Positions 1 through 11,400 of a stretch of 64,000 nt of DNA are shown in pieces. Within the stretch, counting starts at the first letter, position 1, and every line of letters starts with the position of its first letter. The notes beneath the pieces are model-generated. The model searched no databases and was not told where the DNA came from. It was given only the letters and a program-made list of their open reading frames with translations. The position numbers and the translations under genes are program-made. Source of the DNA: Cheilinus undulatus (Eukaryota > Chordata > Actinopteri > Labriformes > Labridae); contig NC_054866.1 of the NCBI RefSeq assembly GCF_018320785.1, positions 31,969,000 to 32,032,999 on the forward strand. The letters are read 5' to 3'.

Positions 1-591
1 CGATTTTTTTATTTCAAATATAATATAATTCTGTATTTATAAAGTGTTTAATTCTTTAACGTTTTATTTCAACGTATTTGTGATGTCACCGAAGGATGTG
101 ACGACGTTAGCTGATTTGACCAAAACAAACATGGCGGCCGAAACGATGCAAAACAAGCTAAGACCGTGTTTTTTTTCCCTGTATCTTTTGGTGTCACTTG
201 CCTTTTTAACGAAAATATGTCGTTTAGAGTGTCCGAAAAGACCTTTGGATGTGTTTAGGGTCGGTTTTGAGCCCATTTTCAAAACGAAACCCGGAAAACG
301 AACGGAAGTGTCTGCCTCTAATTTGAACCTAAACATCCGCCTTTGCAACGCGTGTGTTTACGTTAGCTCGATGCCTCAGCAGAACAATAATTCGTAAAAA
401 CGTTTTAATTATTGAACTGAAGCGAGGTATGTTTTCACGGTACGTTTTTGTGTTGCACAATAGAGCTATAAACGAATGGAAAAGATGTAGTTGACGTTCT
501 TGCCTGCAAAACAGACATGGACTTTGCCCTGGAGACAACCTGAAAGCACGAAGAGATAGCGTTTTACACCGAAAAGCTTTGGAAACTCACC
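1..591 (+). promoter_or_regulatory. rnf26: rnf26 5' flank / promoter and 5' UTR
   Basis: This stretch lies directly upstream of the rnf26 start codon. It is richer in CpG than the AT-rich intergenic DNA that follows the gene, as expected of a CpG-type housekeeping promoter. It holds a YY1-type motif (128-140) and ATF/CRE-like TGACG cores around 80-110. No TATA box in a convincing position was seen. The transcription start cannot be fixed from sequence alone. A small open frame across 44-397 looks like chance and resembles no family I know. Confidence 0.6.
128..140 (+). promoter_or_regulatory. YY1-type ATGGCGGC motif
   Basis: The string AACATGGCGGCCG matches the YY1 consensus AANATGGCGGC at nearly every base. 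YY1 sites of this form usually sit close to the start of transcription of CpG-rich housekeeping promoters, which fits the position about 450 bases upstream of the rnf26 start codon. Binding is inferred from the motif only. Confidence 0.5.
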
Positions 592-1935
592 ATGGGTTTG
601 GTGAATTTCGTTATCTCTACAGTAGGAAGATGTTTGGACGCCGTGTGTTTACTGTTGGACCTGAACTTTCTCATAGTCCACAGTGTGGTTCAGACTGTCC
701 TGGCGGTCGTCTCCTTCATAACAAGCTTGCCCACTCTCCTCCTCAACTCAGTGCTGGAGTTGGGGAACTTTATCGTGTTTGGCCTGGTGTCTACGGCAGA
801 GGCGACGTCAAACGTAGCCCATGGGACAGTCACCATGCTGGGGAGGTTAGTGCTGGCTCTGGAGGGGCTGCTGGAAAGCCTGAAGATGGTGGGTTACCTG
901 TCCATGCACATGCTTCTTCGTGGCAAGGAGCACATGTACAGAGGTCTGCTGTCAGTGGTGGAGTGCTGTGGCATTGCTTTCAGCCTGGTGGTGTATCTCA
1001 CCAACACTGTTGTCAACTTTGTACTCATTACAACCCAGAATATTTACCTGGCAGCGGTTAGCGTGTGGCAGACAGTCTCTAGCCCACTGCAGAAGGTCCT
1101 GGAGCTCACGCTGACCTCTTTCACCTTTCTGTACAGCAGCCTGGTTGGGACTTCTGCGTTCCTGTTAGCTCCCTTTAAGCTGGTGTTGGACTTTCTGGTG
1201 TCACTTATTCACATGTTTATTAGCATCTTTATATTGAACATCTATGGCCTCCTGCTCACTATCACTATTGCTCTGACTACCACTGTCTACCTGAACCCAG
1301 AGCTGACCTGCGAGGTGGCTGCAAGACTTGTGGATTACATCAACTCTTTTCCTGCTATGCACAGACTTTTTCTGGCTCTACGACGCCTCACTTTGGCCTT
1401 GCGAAATGTCCCACGTTTTGTGCAAAACACCATGCAGCGCCTGCCAAGGATGCTCCAACACCTGTATATGTTAGAGAGAGGACTTTGGCAGCAGCTGTCA
1501 CGACTCAGCAGCCAGCTCAGTCTGGCTCTGAGGACTCAGCTACACAGGGACAACAGGGAACGCGGAGATGGAGACCCTGCAGAGGAGAGGCGGGACCCAC
1601 CAGATGGTAGAGCAGGAGACGGAGTCCATGAGGAGCCACTGGATTTAATCTTGCCCTCATCAAGCACAGAGAGACCACTGAAGCAGCAGTCCTCTTCAAG
1701 CGAGGAGGGTAAAGCTCTGCCTGCGAAGGAGCTGCTGACTCTGCTAAAGGAGCAAGAGGAGAGGAAGAAGTGTGTGATCTGTCAGGACTGTATCAAGACT
1801 GTGGTGTTGCTGCCATGCAGGCACTTGTGCTTGTGCAGGGACTGTACAAACATCTTACTGAGGCAGCCCATCTATCAACAAAACTGCCCGCTCTGTCGGC
1901 ATATGATCCTCGACACCATGGATGTGTATTTATGA
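592..1935 (+). CDS. rnf26: E3 ubiquitin-protein ligase RNF26
   Basis: Single-exon gene of 447 residues (the human protein has 433 and also one coding exon). The start at 592 has a strong Kozak context (CTCACCATGG). Residues 1-240 are strongly hydrophobic, with several likely membrane segments around 17-65, 120-150, 175-235. A charged, cytosolic linker follows at 315-392. The C-terminal RING lies at 394-435, with Cys394, Cys397, Cys409, His411, Cys415, Cys418, Cys432 and Cys435 visible, and the protein ends in the conserved MDVYL tail. In mammals RNF26 sits in the ER membrane, recruits SQSTM1 to hold endosomes near the nucleus, and ubiquitinates STING; the same role is inferred here. The frame is intact and nothing looks unusual. 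Larger frames overlapping it at 579-1061 and 1770-2051 are shadows. Confidence 0.97.
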   Translation: MGLVNFVISTVGRCLDAVCLLLDLNFLIVHSVVQTVLAVVSFITSLPTLLLNSVLELGNFIVFGLVSTAEATSNVAHGTVTMLGRLVLALEGLLESLKMVGYLSMHMLLRGKEHMYRGLLSVVECCGIAFSLVVYLTNTVVNFVLITTQNIYLAAVSVWQTVSSPLQKVLELTLTSFTFLYSSLVGTSAFLLAPFKLVLDFLVSLIHMFISIFILNIYGLLLTITIALTTTVYLNPELTCEVAARLVDYINSFPAMHRLFLALRRLTLALRNVPRFVQNTMQRLPRMLQHLYMLERGLWQQLSRLSSQLSLALRTQLHRDNRERGDGDPAEERRDPPDGRAGDGVHEEPLDLILPSSSTERPLKQQSSSSEEGKALPAKELLTLLKEQEERKKCVICQDCIKTVVLLPCRHLCLCRDCTNILLRQPIYQQNCPLCRHMILDTMDVYL

Positions 1936-2256
1936 GAGTTTGTCTTTATATTTTTACTACAGAAAGGATGTTGTATGATCTATGCTTTTGCCTGGCTGTA
2001 TTGAAAAACAAGTACAATTTTCTTGATAAGACCAAAGTAACAATGCCTTAGTCCTTCTTAATCCTCCCCTGGCGCAGCTACAAGCCTCTTTACTTGCTGT
2101 GAATATGTAAATCTTTACAAACAGTTCTGCAGTTACATCACTTTGTTGCATAAGGGGAAAAAGTCTTATAATTGGTGCAACCAGGCTTGACAGCACACAC
2201 TAAACTAGTTAGAATAATATTACTGGTTCTTGATTTATTGAGGTTTATTGGTTTGA

Positions 2257-2262
2257 AATAAA
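2257..2262 (+). terminator. rnf26: Candidate polyadenylation signal of rnf26
   Basis: AATAAA lies 322 bases past the rnf26 stop codon. A second AATAAA at 3547-3552 is followed by a GT-rich stretch (about 3570-3585) and could be a distal site. Sequence alone does not show which one is used. Confidence 0.4.
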
Positions 2263-4390
2263 GGGATATCAGTGCACAGTGCAGGTACATGCTTGCTTTA
2301 AAAATATACTCTTACAGTTTCAACATAAGTATTCAACAAAAATGAAATAATAAAACTCTGTAGAGCTGAATAAAATTACAATATACAAATTCCAAAAATG
2401 AATAAGGAGCCAGCTAAATGTTTTCAAAAACAATAACAGTGGTTTTACTTTTTTATTTCCTATAATTTTCTCTTCTCTGATTTGTATTTTTAGAACATAG
2501 TTTGCAACAATGCAGTGCACTCAAAAAGTAAGTTTGGGTGTTTTAAGTGTAACTTTATTTGTTGTTACTTTATTGTTTTTATGGGAGTCAGGATGTTAAA
2601 ATAATCCAGTATTGCCACGTTGAGTCTCAGGTCTTGTTGCCATTGTAACCAATCAGTGCCCTTTCCTGATAGTGATGTTTATCATCACTACTGTCTTAAA
2701 GTGTTGTACTTCTAGTGAGCCAAGTTGTAGAGAGATGAAATCGATGCTCTGTGAATCCACATATGCTGTATGTGTGACTGCCATGTGTGTTTTGTCAATG
2801 AATGCCTCTTTTGTATTTTTTTTACCTTTTAATTTCTGTAAAGGAAAGGACCACTTCTTTTGTAAAGAGGGTTGCTGTATTTTCTGAAAGTTTATTTCCA
2901 GTCACATGACAGAATTCCACTTTATTCTGTATATTTGTTCTAAAGATAGGGCTTATTCCAGTCCTCCAGCAGAGGTTTGTTACAGTCAAACCAGAGATAC
3001 AATCCATAAAAGGTTTTATCTTTCATTTGTCTTTGATACAAAACAGGTTTCTGCTCTATAAAAGGACCATAAACTAATAATGCTTCAAATACATTGACTT
3101 TTGTTCCTCTTTAGTTGCTGTCAAATCTAGACTGTTGTTTACCATTGTCTAAAGTTTATAGGGCATTATTATTACACGGTTTAACATTTTATTATTCGGG
3201 GTTTGGTTGTGTGAGGTCAGATTGGTAAATGGCCTCATTTGTTTTTGAAAAGCTAATATAATTGGTTTGATTAAAAAAAAAACTAGATCTGCAAATTTCA
3301 GACTTTTTTTTCCATAGTTCATCACTCCAGTATCTTGGAAGTGGTCTAACTGAAATCTGCAAGGTTGTCAATTTTTAGGGACCTGACTTTTCATTCACAA
3401 ATTAAAGATTGGAGCAAACACCTCATGTGACCATCATCTGTTTCTACTTGCAGGTTGTACGAGGTGTGATGTGATAGGATTTGAAGAGATGAATGCCTTT
3501 TTAAGAAATGCTTTGGCTGTCATTATTTGGCAAGTTCTTTGTTCATAATAAAACATCAGAGACTTTAACTGTGTGTTATTTATGTCACAGACTCACTGCA
3601 CTCTTGTATTAAGTCTCTCCAGATTTAATAATTTAATAAACACACTTAAATAGTGTAGATAAAGAGTAAGATAACAAGAAAAGGCTTTAATGGAAAAACT
3701 GAATGCACAAAAAAGAAAAATACAAAGGACAGATACAACAATCCATTATGTGAATACCAACTTAAAACGATTGCAATGTCCACCCACATTCTGGTTTACA
3801 AATTAGTTGGCAAGTGTTATTGTCATGTCCTATGCTGCTATGGTGATGATTTCAAGCACAGCTCAGAGGAGCACTGCTTAAAGGAAAAGGACAAGCATCA
3901 CAAAACAGTCTTTTCTAAGAAAGTATACGGAGTAAAAAATGAAATAAAAGATAAAAAAAAAATCAGAGAGATGTAAAAGACTGACAACTGAATTCCATTC
4001 AGCTGCTGAGAGTCCTGGTTTCTTTCATGACTGGGTGTCATACTGTGGTGAGTCTTTTTAACAAAAGCACTTCTTACAATGTATGAGCATTTTCTGAAAT
4101 CTCCCTGGTTTGTCTGTTTATATTTGCTCTCAATAGAGGGTGACTTCCTTGTCAGGCAAAGGGAGAGGTCACAAGAGGCAGGACATGAGATAAAATAAAG
4201 GAAGCAGTGTACAAAGCAGCAGCATCAGATGTTGTGATTACTGTTTATGCCTTCATGTCAATGGTACATTGTAGCATTATAACTCAAGTATAGCTCAGGT
4301 ATCAAAATTTTTTTGTTAGTTGAGAAGTTAATGTAAGGTAGGGGCAGGACTAGATAAGCATTGAGCTTCATTCTGCCCCCTCTCGAACAA
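2263..4390. other. Non-coding, AT-rich; rnf26 3' UTR or intergenic
   Basis: No open frame here resembles a known protein. It probably holds the distal rnf26 3' UTR up to the second polyadenylation signal (3547-3552), then intergenic DNA. No repeat family was recognised. Confidence 0.5.
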
Positions 4391-4394
4391 TGTG

Positions 4395-4490
4395 GGGTTG
4401 TGCATATGTATGTAGATATGTATAGATGTATATGTGAGTATGTATGTATATGTGTGTGTATATATATATATACATATATATATATAATTT
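4395..4490. repeat. TG/TA-rich microsatellite
   Basis: Imperfect GTAT-type repeats run into a TA dinucleotide tract that ends about 4487. The small open frames over it, on both strands (for example 4258-4623), are products of the repeat and not genes. Confidence 0.85.
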
Positions 4491-4647
4491 TTCTATTTAT
4501 TTTTTTGTTTATGTGCATGATGATGGACTGGCAAGTTGTCTCAACGACACTGAGCAATATATTTTCTTTATTTTTTTTATTTTTATTTTTTTTGTTTTTG
4601 TTTTTATGTTCAAGATAAATCAAATCAAAAAACTGATCTAATTACAT

Positions 4648-5285
4648 ATGGCGCCTATTAAGAAGTACTCATCCACTTGGATGTTTTACCCTTGTATTGA
4701 TTTTAGAAATCAATCACAGTCAGTATAATCTGACATTTTTGAAAAAAAAATCTTTAATGTCAAAGTGAAAACTGATTTCTCTACAGAAATAACTCAAATT
4801 AAATGAAAAATATATAAGATAAGTAATTGACAGCGTTATTTTCATACTCTTCAGGTCACAGCATTGAGTCTGTGTGGACAGGTGTCACACATCTGGACAC
4901 TGCAATTTTACTCCATTCTCCACGCAAAACTGCTCAAGCTCTGTCAGTTTGCACGGGGATTGGGTGTGAACAGCCCTTTTCAAGTCCAGCCACAAATTCT
5001 CTATTGGATTGAGGTCTGGACTTTGACTCAGCCACTCCAGAACATTCAGCTTGTTGTCTTTTAACCATTTCTGGGTAACTTTTGCTTTATGCTTCAGGTT
5101 ATTGTGTAATTCTTCTCCCAAGCAGTAGTTCTGATGTAGACTGAATAAGATTGTCCTCCTTATTTTCCAACATTCATTTTATCCTCTACCTTTGCAAGCT
5201 TTTCAGGGCTGGCTGCTGAGAAGCATCCCACAGCATGATGCTGCCACCACTGTACTTCACAGTAGACATGATGTGTTTGTGGCAG
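4648..5285 (-). pseudogene. Decayed Tc1-like transposase remnant
   Basis: On the minus strand, 5121-4885 encodes a transposase C-terminal piece containing [15 protein letters not shown], the block around the catalytic Glu of Tc1/mariner DDE transposases. Further 5' (about 5285-5200) the minus strand still shows the GGG-SIM-W block, but out of frame and interrupted by stops. The first catalytic Asp region and the DNA-binding domain are absent. The TIR-like stretch at 4648-4800 is the 3' end of the same element. It is an old inactive copy of a different family from the one at 45639-47113. Confidence 0.85.
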
Positions 5286-5440
5286 AGGTGGAAAAGTGAA
5301 CGACTATTGCACTCCAGTAAAAGTACAGTTACTTTTGTTTAAACTTAAGCAAAAGAAAAAGTACATGAAAAAAATTACTCAATTACAGTAACGTGAGTTA
5401 TTATATAAGGAGTTACTTTCCACCATACTTTCCAGTTACT
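5286..5440. repeat. Probable teleost interspersed repeat (AGTAAAAGTA-type)
   Basis: Repeated AAAAGTAC/AGTTACTTT blocks right after the Tc1 remnant resemble a very common teleost repeat with this motif. The identification is from memory and the borders are approximate. Confidence 0.45.
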
Positions 5441-7367
5441 TTCCATTTGTGGTGATGTGAAGTGTTTGGTGTCTGCCAAAAGAAGATGAACCATGCTTTT
5501 TATATGAACTGTAAATGGTTAGGAAAATACTGTCCTCAAAAGCAGATTAGAGTATGAAGTAGTCGAGTCAAAATGTGAGTTTTGATGAAGGTTTGGCATC
5601 AGTGAAGTAAAGCTGACCCATAAGCACGTTTCCATCTTACATTCCAATCATACATAGTTCACTTAGATCCCCATTTTTTTACCAAATTTGGTTTGAATCA
5701 TTTCACCATCTGTTCTGAGTGTTCACACAGCCTTAAATTTGCCCCCAGGGGTTTTCATATGTAGAGATTTTTACAAGTTGAATACAGTAGGAAGTGCGTC
5801 TCTGGGGGTTTGAAACATGAGATTACAGATTCCTTTTTTGCACATATGCACTGACAGAGGGTTCAGTGTTTATGTCTTGCATCTGTGAGGATGAAAGGGT
5901 CATCTGGGGGCTGCAGAGTCAGAAGAGGTGGGCCCCTAATGGTCATATGGGACCACTTCCATTAATATCCAGTAATTCTCCAGGTCTTTGTGGTTGTCAG
6001 ATTCATTTGTGTTCCCAATGTTTTGCAAGAAATATTCCTGGACGAACATTCAGCTAAAACAAAAAAGTGCAGTCTATGACATTAGTATATTTGATGTTTG
6101 TGCATGTTCTTGCAGTTCAGAGTGTCTGGGATACAACAGGAACAGGACAGTCATTTTTTCTATCTAAGAAGCATGTGCATACATTTTTTCCTACTGTGAG
6201 ACATAAAAAGGTTTTGTATTCTTCCAGGGCACTTAACACTCTTTAAGAGTTAGTAGTAAATGAGGTGGTGTTAACTGAGAAGGGGAAGTTTAATGCTAGA
6301 GGAAGAGCAGGGAGGAGTAAACCAAAGGGAGCTTTATACTCCAGGGATTCGACCTCTTCCTTTTGACCCCCCTGGTCCTGGTTGCAGAGCAGTGTGGGAA
6401 AATGTCAGACTCCAATGCACTCTTTCCTCCCTGTATTTTTTACTGTTTATAATAAATGTCTGTGTCTGCACTCTCAAATTAGATTTTTCTATCATCTATA
6501 CATTTTGGTTTCTTATTCAGTGGGAAAAATTTACAACAAGAAGAGTTCCAACCCACAGAAGATGAAAGATGAAAGCTACGTCTCATGAACAATAAGAGAA
6601 TTCCCCCGCATACATGAGCTATGGGAATGTGATGTTTCTATTCCTGACACCATCCATCACATCAGGATGTGGCACGATGCAAATACATACACAACAAAGC
6701 TACAAATGTGAAGCATCAAATGACAGAAGAGAGTAGCTGAATGTAAACAGTGTGACAGTAATGTGATGAGGCAAGCAGCTCATTAGTCAGGACCTCCGCC
6801 CACACCTGACTCCACTGTGATGGAGCAGTTTGTTGTGATTAATCCTGATAATCCTGATACCCGTGAATAAATGCAGTGTGTGATGTATGGGCTTCACAGA
6901 GATTAGGGGTTAGGATGGGGGGGGGGAGCTCCTGAAGGAAACTGGCAGATAGCCATCAGGTCACAAGGTTCATTATGAATCACCCTGTGCTATGCAACAT
7001 TTCACTATCAGGCTGAAATATGCAACACAACAACTGAGATGACAAGATAGAATAATTAAATGTGTTAGACAAAAGGTAACTTGTTGACTGGTTGACAGAT
7101 GAACTCTCATTAATATTCCAAAGCTTGGGAAAAGTTCTGATGCCATGCCAAAGCTCTTCTTACTGACTGTTTTTGTTACTTTTATTATCAAATCAATGCA
7201 ATACAATCTTTAATACAATCTTTTTCATACAACTGATATATGTGATTTATTGCTATTAAGTAATGTCAAAGGGTGTAATAAATGAGCTTAATTCTTTAAA
7301 TTGATTGACAACAGTATTGAAAATAATATCCATAGCTGAGATTTCAGATGTGTGTAACATTTGATTG
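5441..7367. other. Non-coding; nothing recognised
   Basis: Short open frames only, none with a recognisable domain. There is a G9 homopolymer at about 6919-6927. Confidence 0.5.
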
Positions 7368-7371
7368 TTAA

Positions 7372-8448
7372 AGGGATATTTCGGTATTTTTGAAGCTGGG
7401 TTGTATAAGGTACTTGGCGATAGTAGTGCCCTTATCCTTCATTATTCTTTAAACATGATGAGCTTGGAGAAGCTAGGCTAAACAGTGCAGCAGATGGGTA
7501 TAGTTTCTCAGTGTAATTGAGCGAGTTTTAAGTAAAAATGGGCCTTAAAACAATTCTGGGTCAATTGTAAACTAAATCTAAATATTTTTAAACGTCCAAT
7601 TTTTCACCCAGAAAGCCTCTGTGTTTATTTTGCAATGCAAGCTTCTACTGCCAGCTGTGTGCTCTTCTGCCTCAGCATATCTGAACAGCTGTTATGGTCT
7701 GGAGGCTTCGTCAGAGGAAACAACAACTAAGCTAAAACAACACTAAAGTGATTTTGACTCTAGTGACAATGACTTGCCGTTTACTGTGGCTCAAGGTGAT
7801 TCTTTTATGAACCGGAGTACACAGGAAGTTCTGTGGATGGAGACTCAGTGGGAAGGAAGAGAGGGGAGCAACTTTAGCGTAGATTGGTCAGCAGGAAAGA
7901 TACTGACTTATACCTGCTGGGACAGGTGTGGAAACTGTGAGCCCATGGTAATGAGACCTACTGTTGTCAACACTTTCTTGGGACATTCTTGATCAGAGGA
8001 CAGTGGCTCACATATGCCTGCAGCCTGCATCACTCCCCATCTAGAGTTCCCTGCTTTACTGAACGCTGATGTTTTACCAACCTTCTCCAACTTTCTGAAG
8101 ATGAATAGGAGAAATCAACCCCGACCAGAGGAGATGAATGGAAATTAGTCATCCATGAAAGTTTATGGCTGTGTGGCGTTCTTCTGGCTGAACAAGCTAC
8201 AGTCAGCACAGTATGTTTGTTTTATGAAAACACTGTGCTAGCTGAAATGACTAGTTTTCTTGAACTCAATCACTCAGCTCACGCAATGACGCTGAGAAAC
8301 TATACCTATCTGTTACGCTGCATAGCCTAGTTTCCTACATTGTATCATATTTGAAGGGGCAGCGCTCACTGAAAGCACTGGCAGCTACTGGCACTACCAT
8401 CACCAAGTACCTTATACAACCCAATTTCAAAAGTACTGATATATCCCT
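7372..8448. mobile_element. TTAA-flanked long-inverted-repeat DNA element (MITE-like)
   Basis: The element starts AGGGATAT and ends ATATCCCT, and is bounded on both sides by an intact TTAA (7368-7371 and 8449-8452), the target-site duplication of piggyBac and Kolobok superfamilies. The outer 60 bases of the two ends are near-perfect inverted repeats, and similarity continues, with gaps, over about 170 bases (7372-7540 against 8275-8448; for example GGTATAGTTTCTCAG is mirrored). The about 730-base centre has no transposase frame, so this is a non-autonomous copy. It shares terminal bases with the element at 45693-46376. Confidence 0.85.
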
Positions 8449-8452
8449 TTAA

Positions 8453-11400
8453 AAGAAAGCAGGATGGGATTTTAATTAGAAAAGAAACATTGCTGGCAGG
8501 TCTGTACATGATCTGCAAAGAGATGAAAATAATTATTTTGTCCACAAGAGGCACCAAAATCAACACAAACACAGGTCCTGTAAGGGAGCTTTATTGACTC
8601 TGAGCTTTAAGTTAAAAGTCCACACCAGTAACGTACTGACTGCACAGGTTTTAATTTGAAAAACCATAAATATCGGATTTAGCGATACTTTCTAAATAGC
8701 CCTATTTCAAAAGCTATCAGGATTGACTATTCTGATTTTTCTTAAAATCAATCTGTAAACTGAAATCAATGTTTAAATTCACTGCAGTGGAATAGGTGAT
8801 GAATTAGCAGTAGCTGCTGGCAGGTGTGCTGTGTTTGATCCAAACTAATTTCATCCATTTTAATACAATTCTTTCAAAATTCTAATTAAAAATGTGTTAA
8901 ATCTGGCATTTTTACTTGTAACTTACTTGTAATTCCTGGGTAGAAGCACAGGATTGGTTGCACACATGTTTCAGAAACACCAACTATGTGACTAATGAAT
9001 GAAAATGCATTTTATTCTCAGTGCATGTGAAATAGTACTTAACATACACCTCATAGTCCCCGATGTTATCAGTGGAGAATAAAACCGTCTTATACTGTAA
9101 ATCTCTGTGGCTAAATGAGCTGATTCATTTTACATGCTGAGCTGCACAAGGCTCAAGACTGCAGTTAGTATTCACGTTTTTAATGATGCATCACTTCTCA
9201 TTTATTATTGACGGAGAGAGGAGTACATGGTGGATCAGTGAGGCTGATTTATTGATTGGTCTACATTTCTGAGGTGTTTCACTAAAAAGGGTTTGTTTTA
9301 TTAAAATGACCCATCTGGTGAAGCTTTGTTTTTCTTGCACATGGGGCACTTTACACACATACGTTTCAGTACTTTCATACTCAAGACCTTAATTCATCAG
9401 TTATCAATTTAAAAGTCTATTATGCCTTGTTATATTTCTTTTTCTGCTTTTGATCACTTGGGAAAAAAAAAGTGTTGAGTTTCAAATGGTGAATGCTTTT
9501 GAATGAAATCACTTGGCTCTTTTGTAATCATTCTGTGTAAGAAGGTGCTAAATTTGTGTTGTGCATTAAAAATGTATTTTTCTGATAAACACGTCCTAAA
9601 GTCACCATGAATCAGTCCTGGACCGCTCATTTAAAGCTTAAAGAGGGAATTCTTGACGTTGATGTTCATGCACAGAGAAGTGTGACAGTGGCTGATCTGT
9701 GGAACAACACTGCCCCCTGCTGGACAAGGTTTACTTTAAACTTCAAACTTTAAAATACATCTGAGCCATCTTTGGAGAGAGCAGTGGTTCTCAACCCATG
9801 ACAACCAAGGAGCCAAAATGTTAAAAAACAAAACAAAACAAAACAAACAATACCTTAGCCACAATCCAAACCTGGAGTGTGTAAAAATTACAAATATTTC
9901 TGTGTAAGAATGCTGACAATTTAAGAATCAAATCATTACCTAATATCATTACTGAGTACTGAATATACTAGTATTAGATAATTGAAAATTTGACATTCAT
10001 CTTGGATTAATAAAATGGAAATTAAATACATTTAAGTGTGTCTTACAAAGCTTATAAAAATCTAAATATGACGGGTGAAAAAGTCATATTTTGAAAAAGA
10101 AAAGTGTTGAATTAAAAATGTGTTCCTTTACACAAGTGATCATTTAGACTCCAACCTGCACACATACTGTATCCTTTTCAAATTATTGAGAAAACAATGT
10201 AAAGTAAAATGCATTGAGCTTTACTAAAATGAGCATTATTAAAAATGTGGAAACTCATGGACTCAGTAATATGTAAACTAAACTTGACTTGTGAGTTCAA
10301 ATAATATAGTATATAGTGAGTGTAGCATTAGTGTAAATGCACTGCAATTACTATTACAATAAACTTAATATTTCTATGTAATAAATACTGATGATAACTT
10401 CTATACTTTAAGTGTGCTAGACTTGTTTTGAATGTATTATTCTAAGTGGAGTTTGCAGTACTTAAGTTAAAACATTTTCTATGAGTGCGCATACTTCTCA
10501 TTCAATATTCTTTTAGAGCACTGTAAACCATTAATTCAAAGAACTCAAAATATCTTAACTAGCCAATTACCTTGAAAAATGTAACAAGTACTCACTGATG
10601 AAGTAGTATTTTTCACAGACCCTTAAGCTAGCCTAAAGCTGGGCTATCTTTGGCACCTATTAGCAATAATGGCTGTGACCCACTGCCCCCAGAGTAGACT
10701 CAACATGCCATCATCTCAGCATTGCTTTCCATAGATGGGACCTCACTGACTGAGTTGGTAACTTCACTCATGGTGCAAAAGGATGTAATTTTCAAAGGCA
10801 TTCTGGGAAAACTGCAGTTTAAGGGATGATAGTCAAATATTTTGAGTACAATGACACAAAAAAAATTAAATTGTTTGAGTACTGTTTAACCGTTATTTAT
10901 TTAAGTCTCGAAAATCATTGAGGTTTCCATCATTTACAATGATGTCGAGATACTGTTAACTTAAAAGTAAAAATGAGTTCCATCATCTCAGAAAAACAGA
11001 GTTGAAATAGCTGGTTGGTATTTTTAAATAAACACAACTCAGTTTTTATTACCATGTTTCACCATTTGGTCTCACAGAGTAAAATAAAAATCACATTTAT
11101 TGAGTGTTTTTTACTTTTTCTAATGAATTGATCTTATCTTGCATGTCCTCTCATGCACACATCTGAAATATACAGACAAGAAATAAAGGTTAATAATGAA
11201 ATCTGACATTTAAAGTTTACTGTGTAAGTGTGGAAAATAAATTGATTGATGTGACTTGCAATGGATCATTTTGATATTAAAACTGACCTTTTTCAAGGTT
11301 TTCTGGGGGGATTACTTTCCAGGCAACACTTTAAAGAGCCACAGGTCACACATGGCCACATGTGGCTCAAGAGCCTTGTGTTGAGTATCTCCATGTTAGA

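Noticed and set aside
44-397. 117-codon open frame upstream of rnf26, with an overlapping frame on the other strand
   Set aside because: It lies in promoter-like DNA, resembles no family, and both strands are open across the same bases, which is a sign of chance.
4258-4641. Open frames of 65-121 codons on both strands
   Set aside because: They translate the TG/TA microsatellite and T-rich tracts into Tyr/Ile/Lys-rich strings; not genes.
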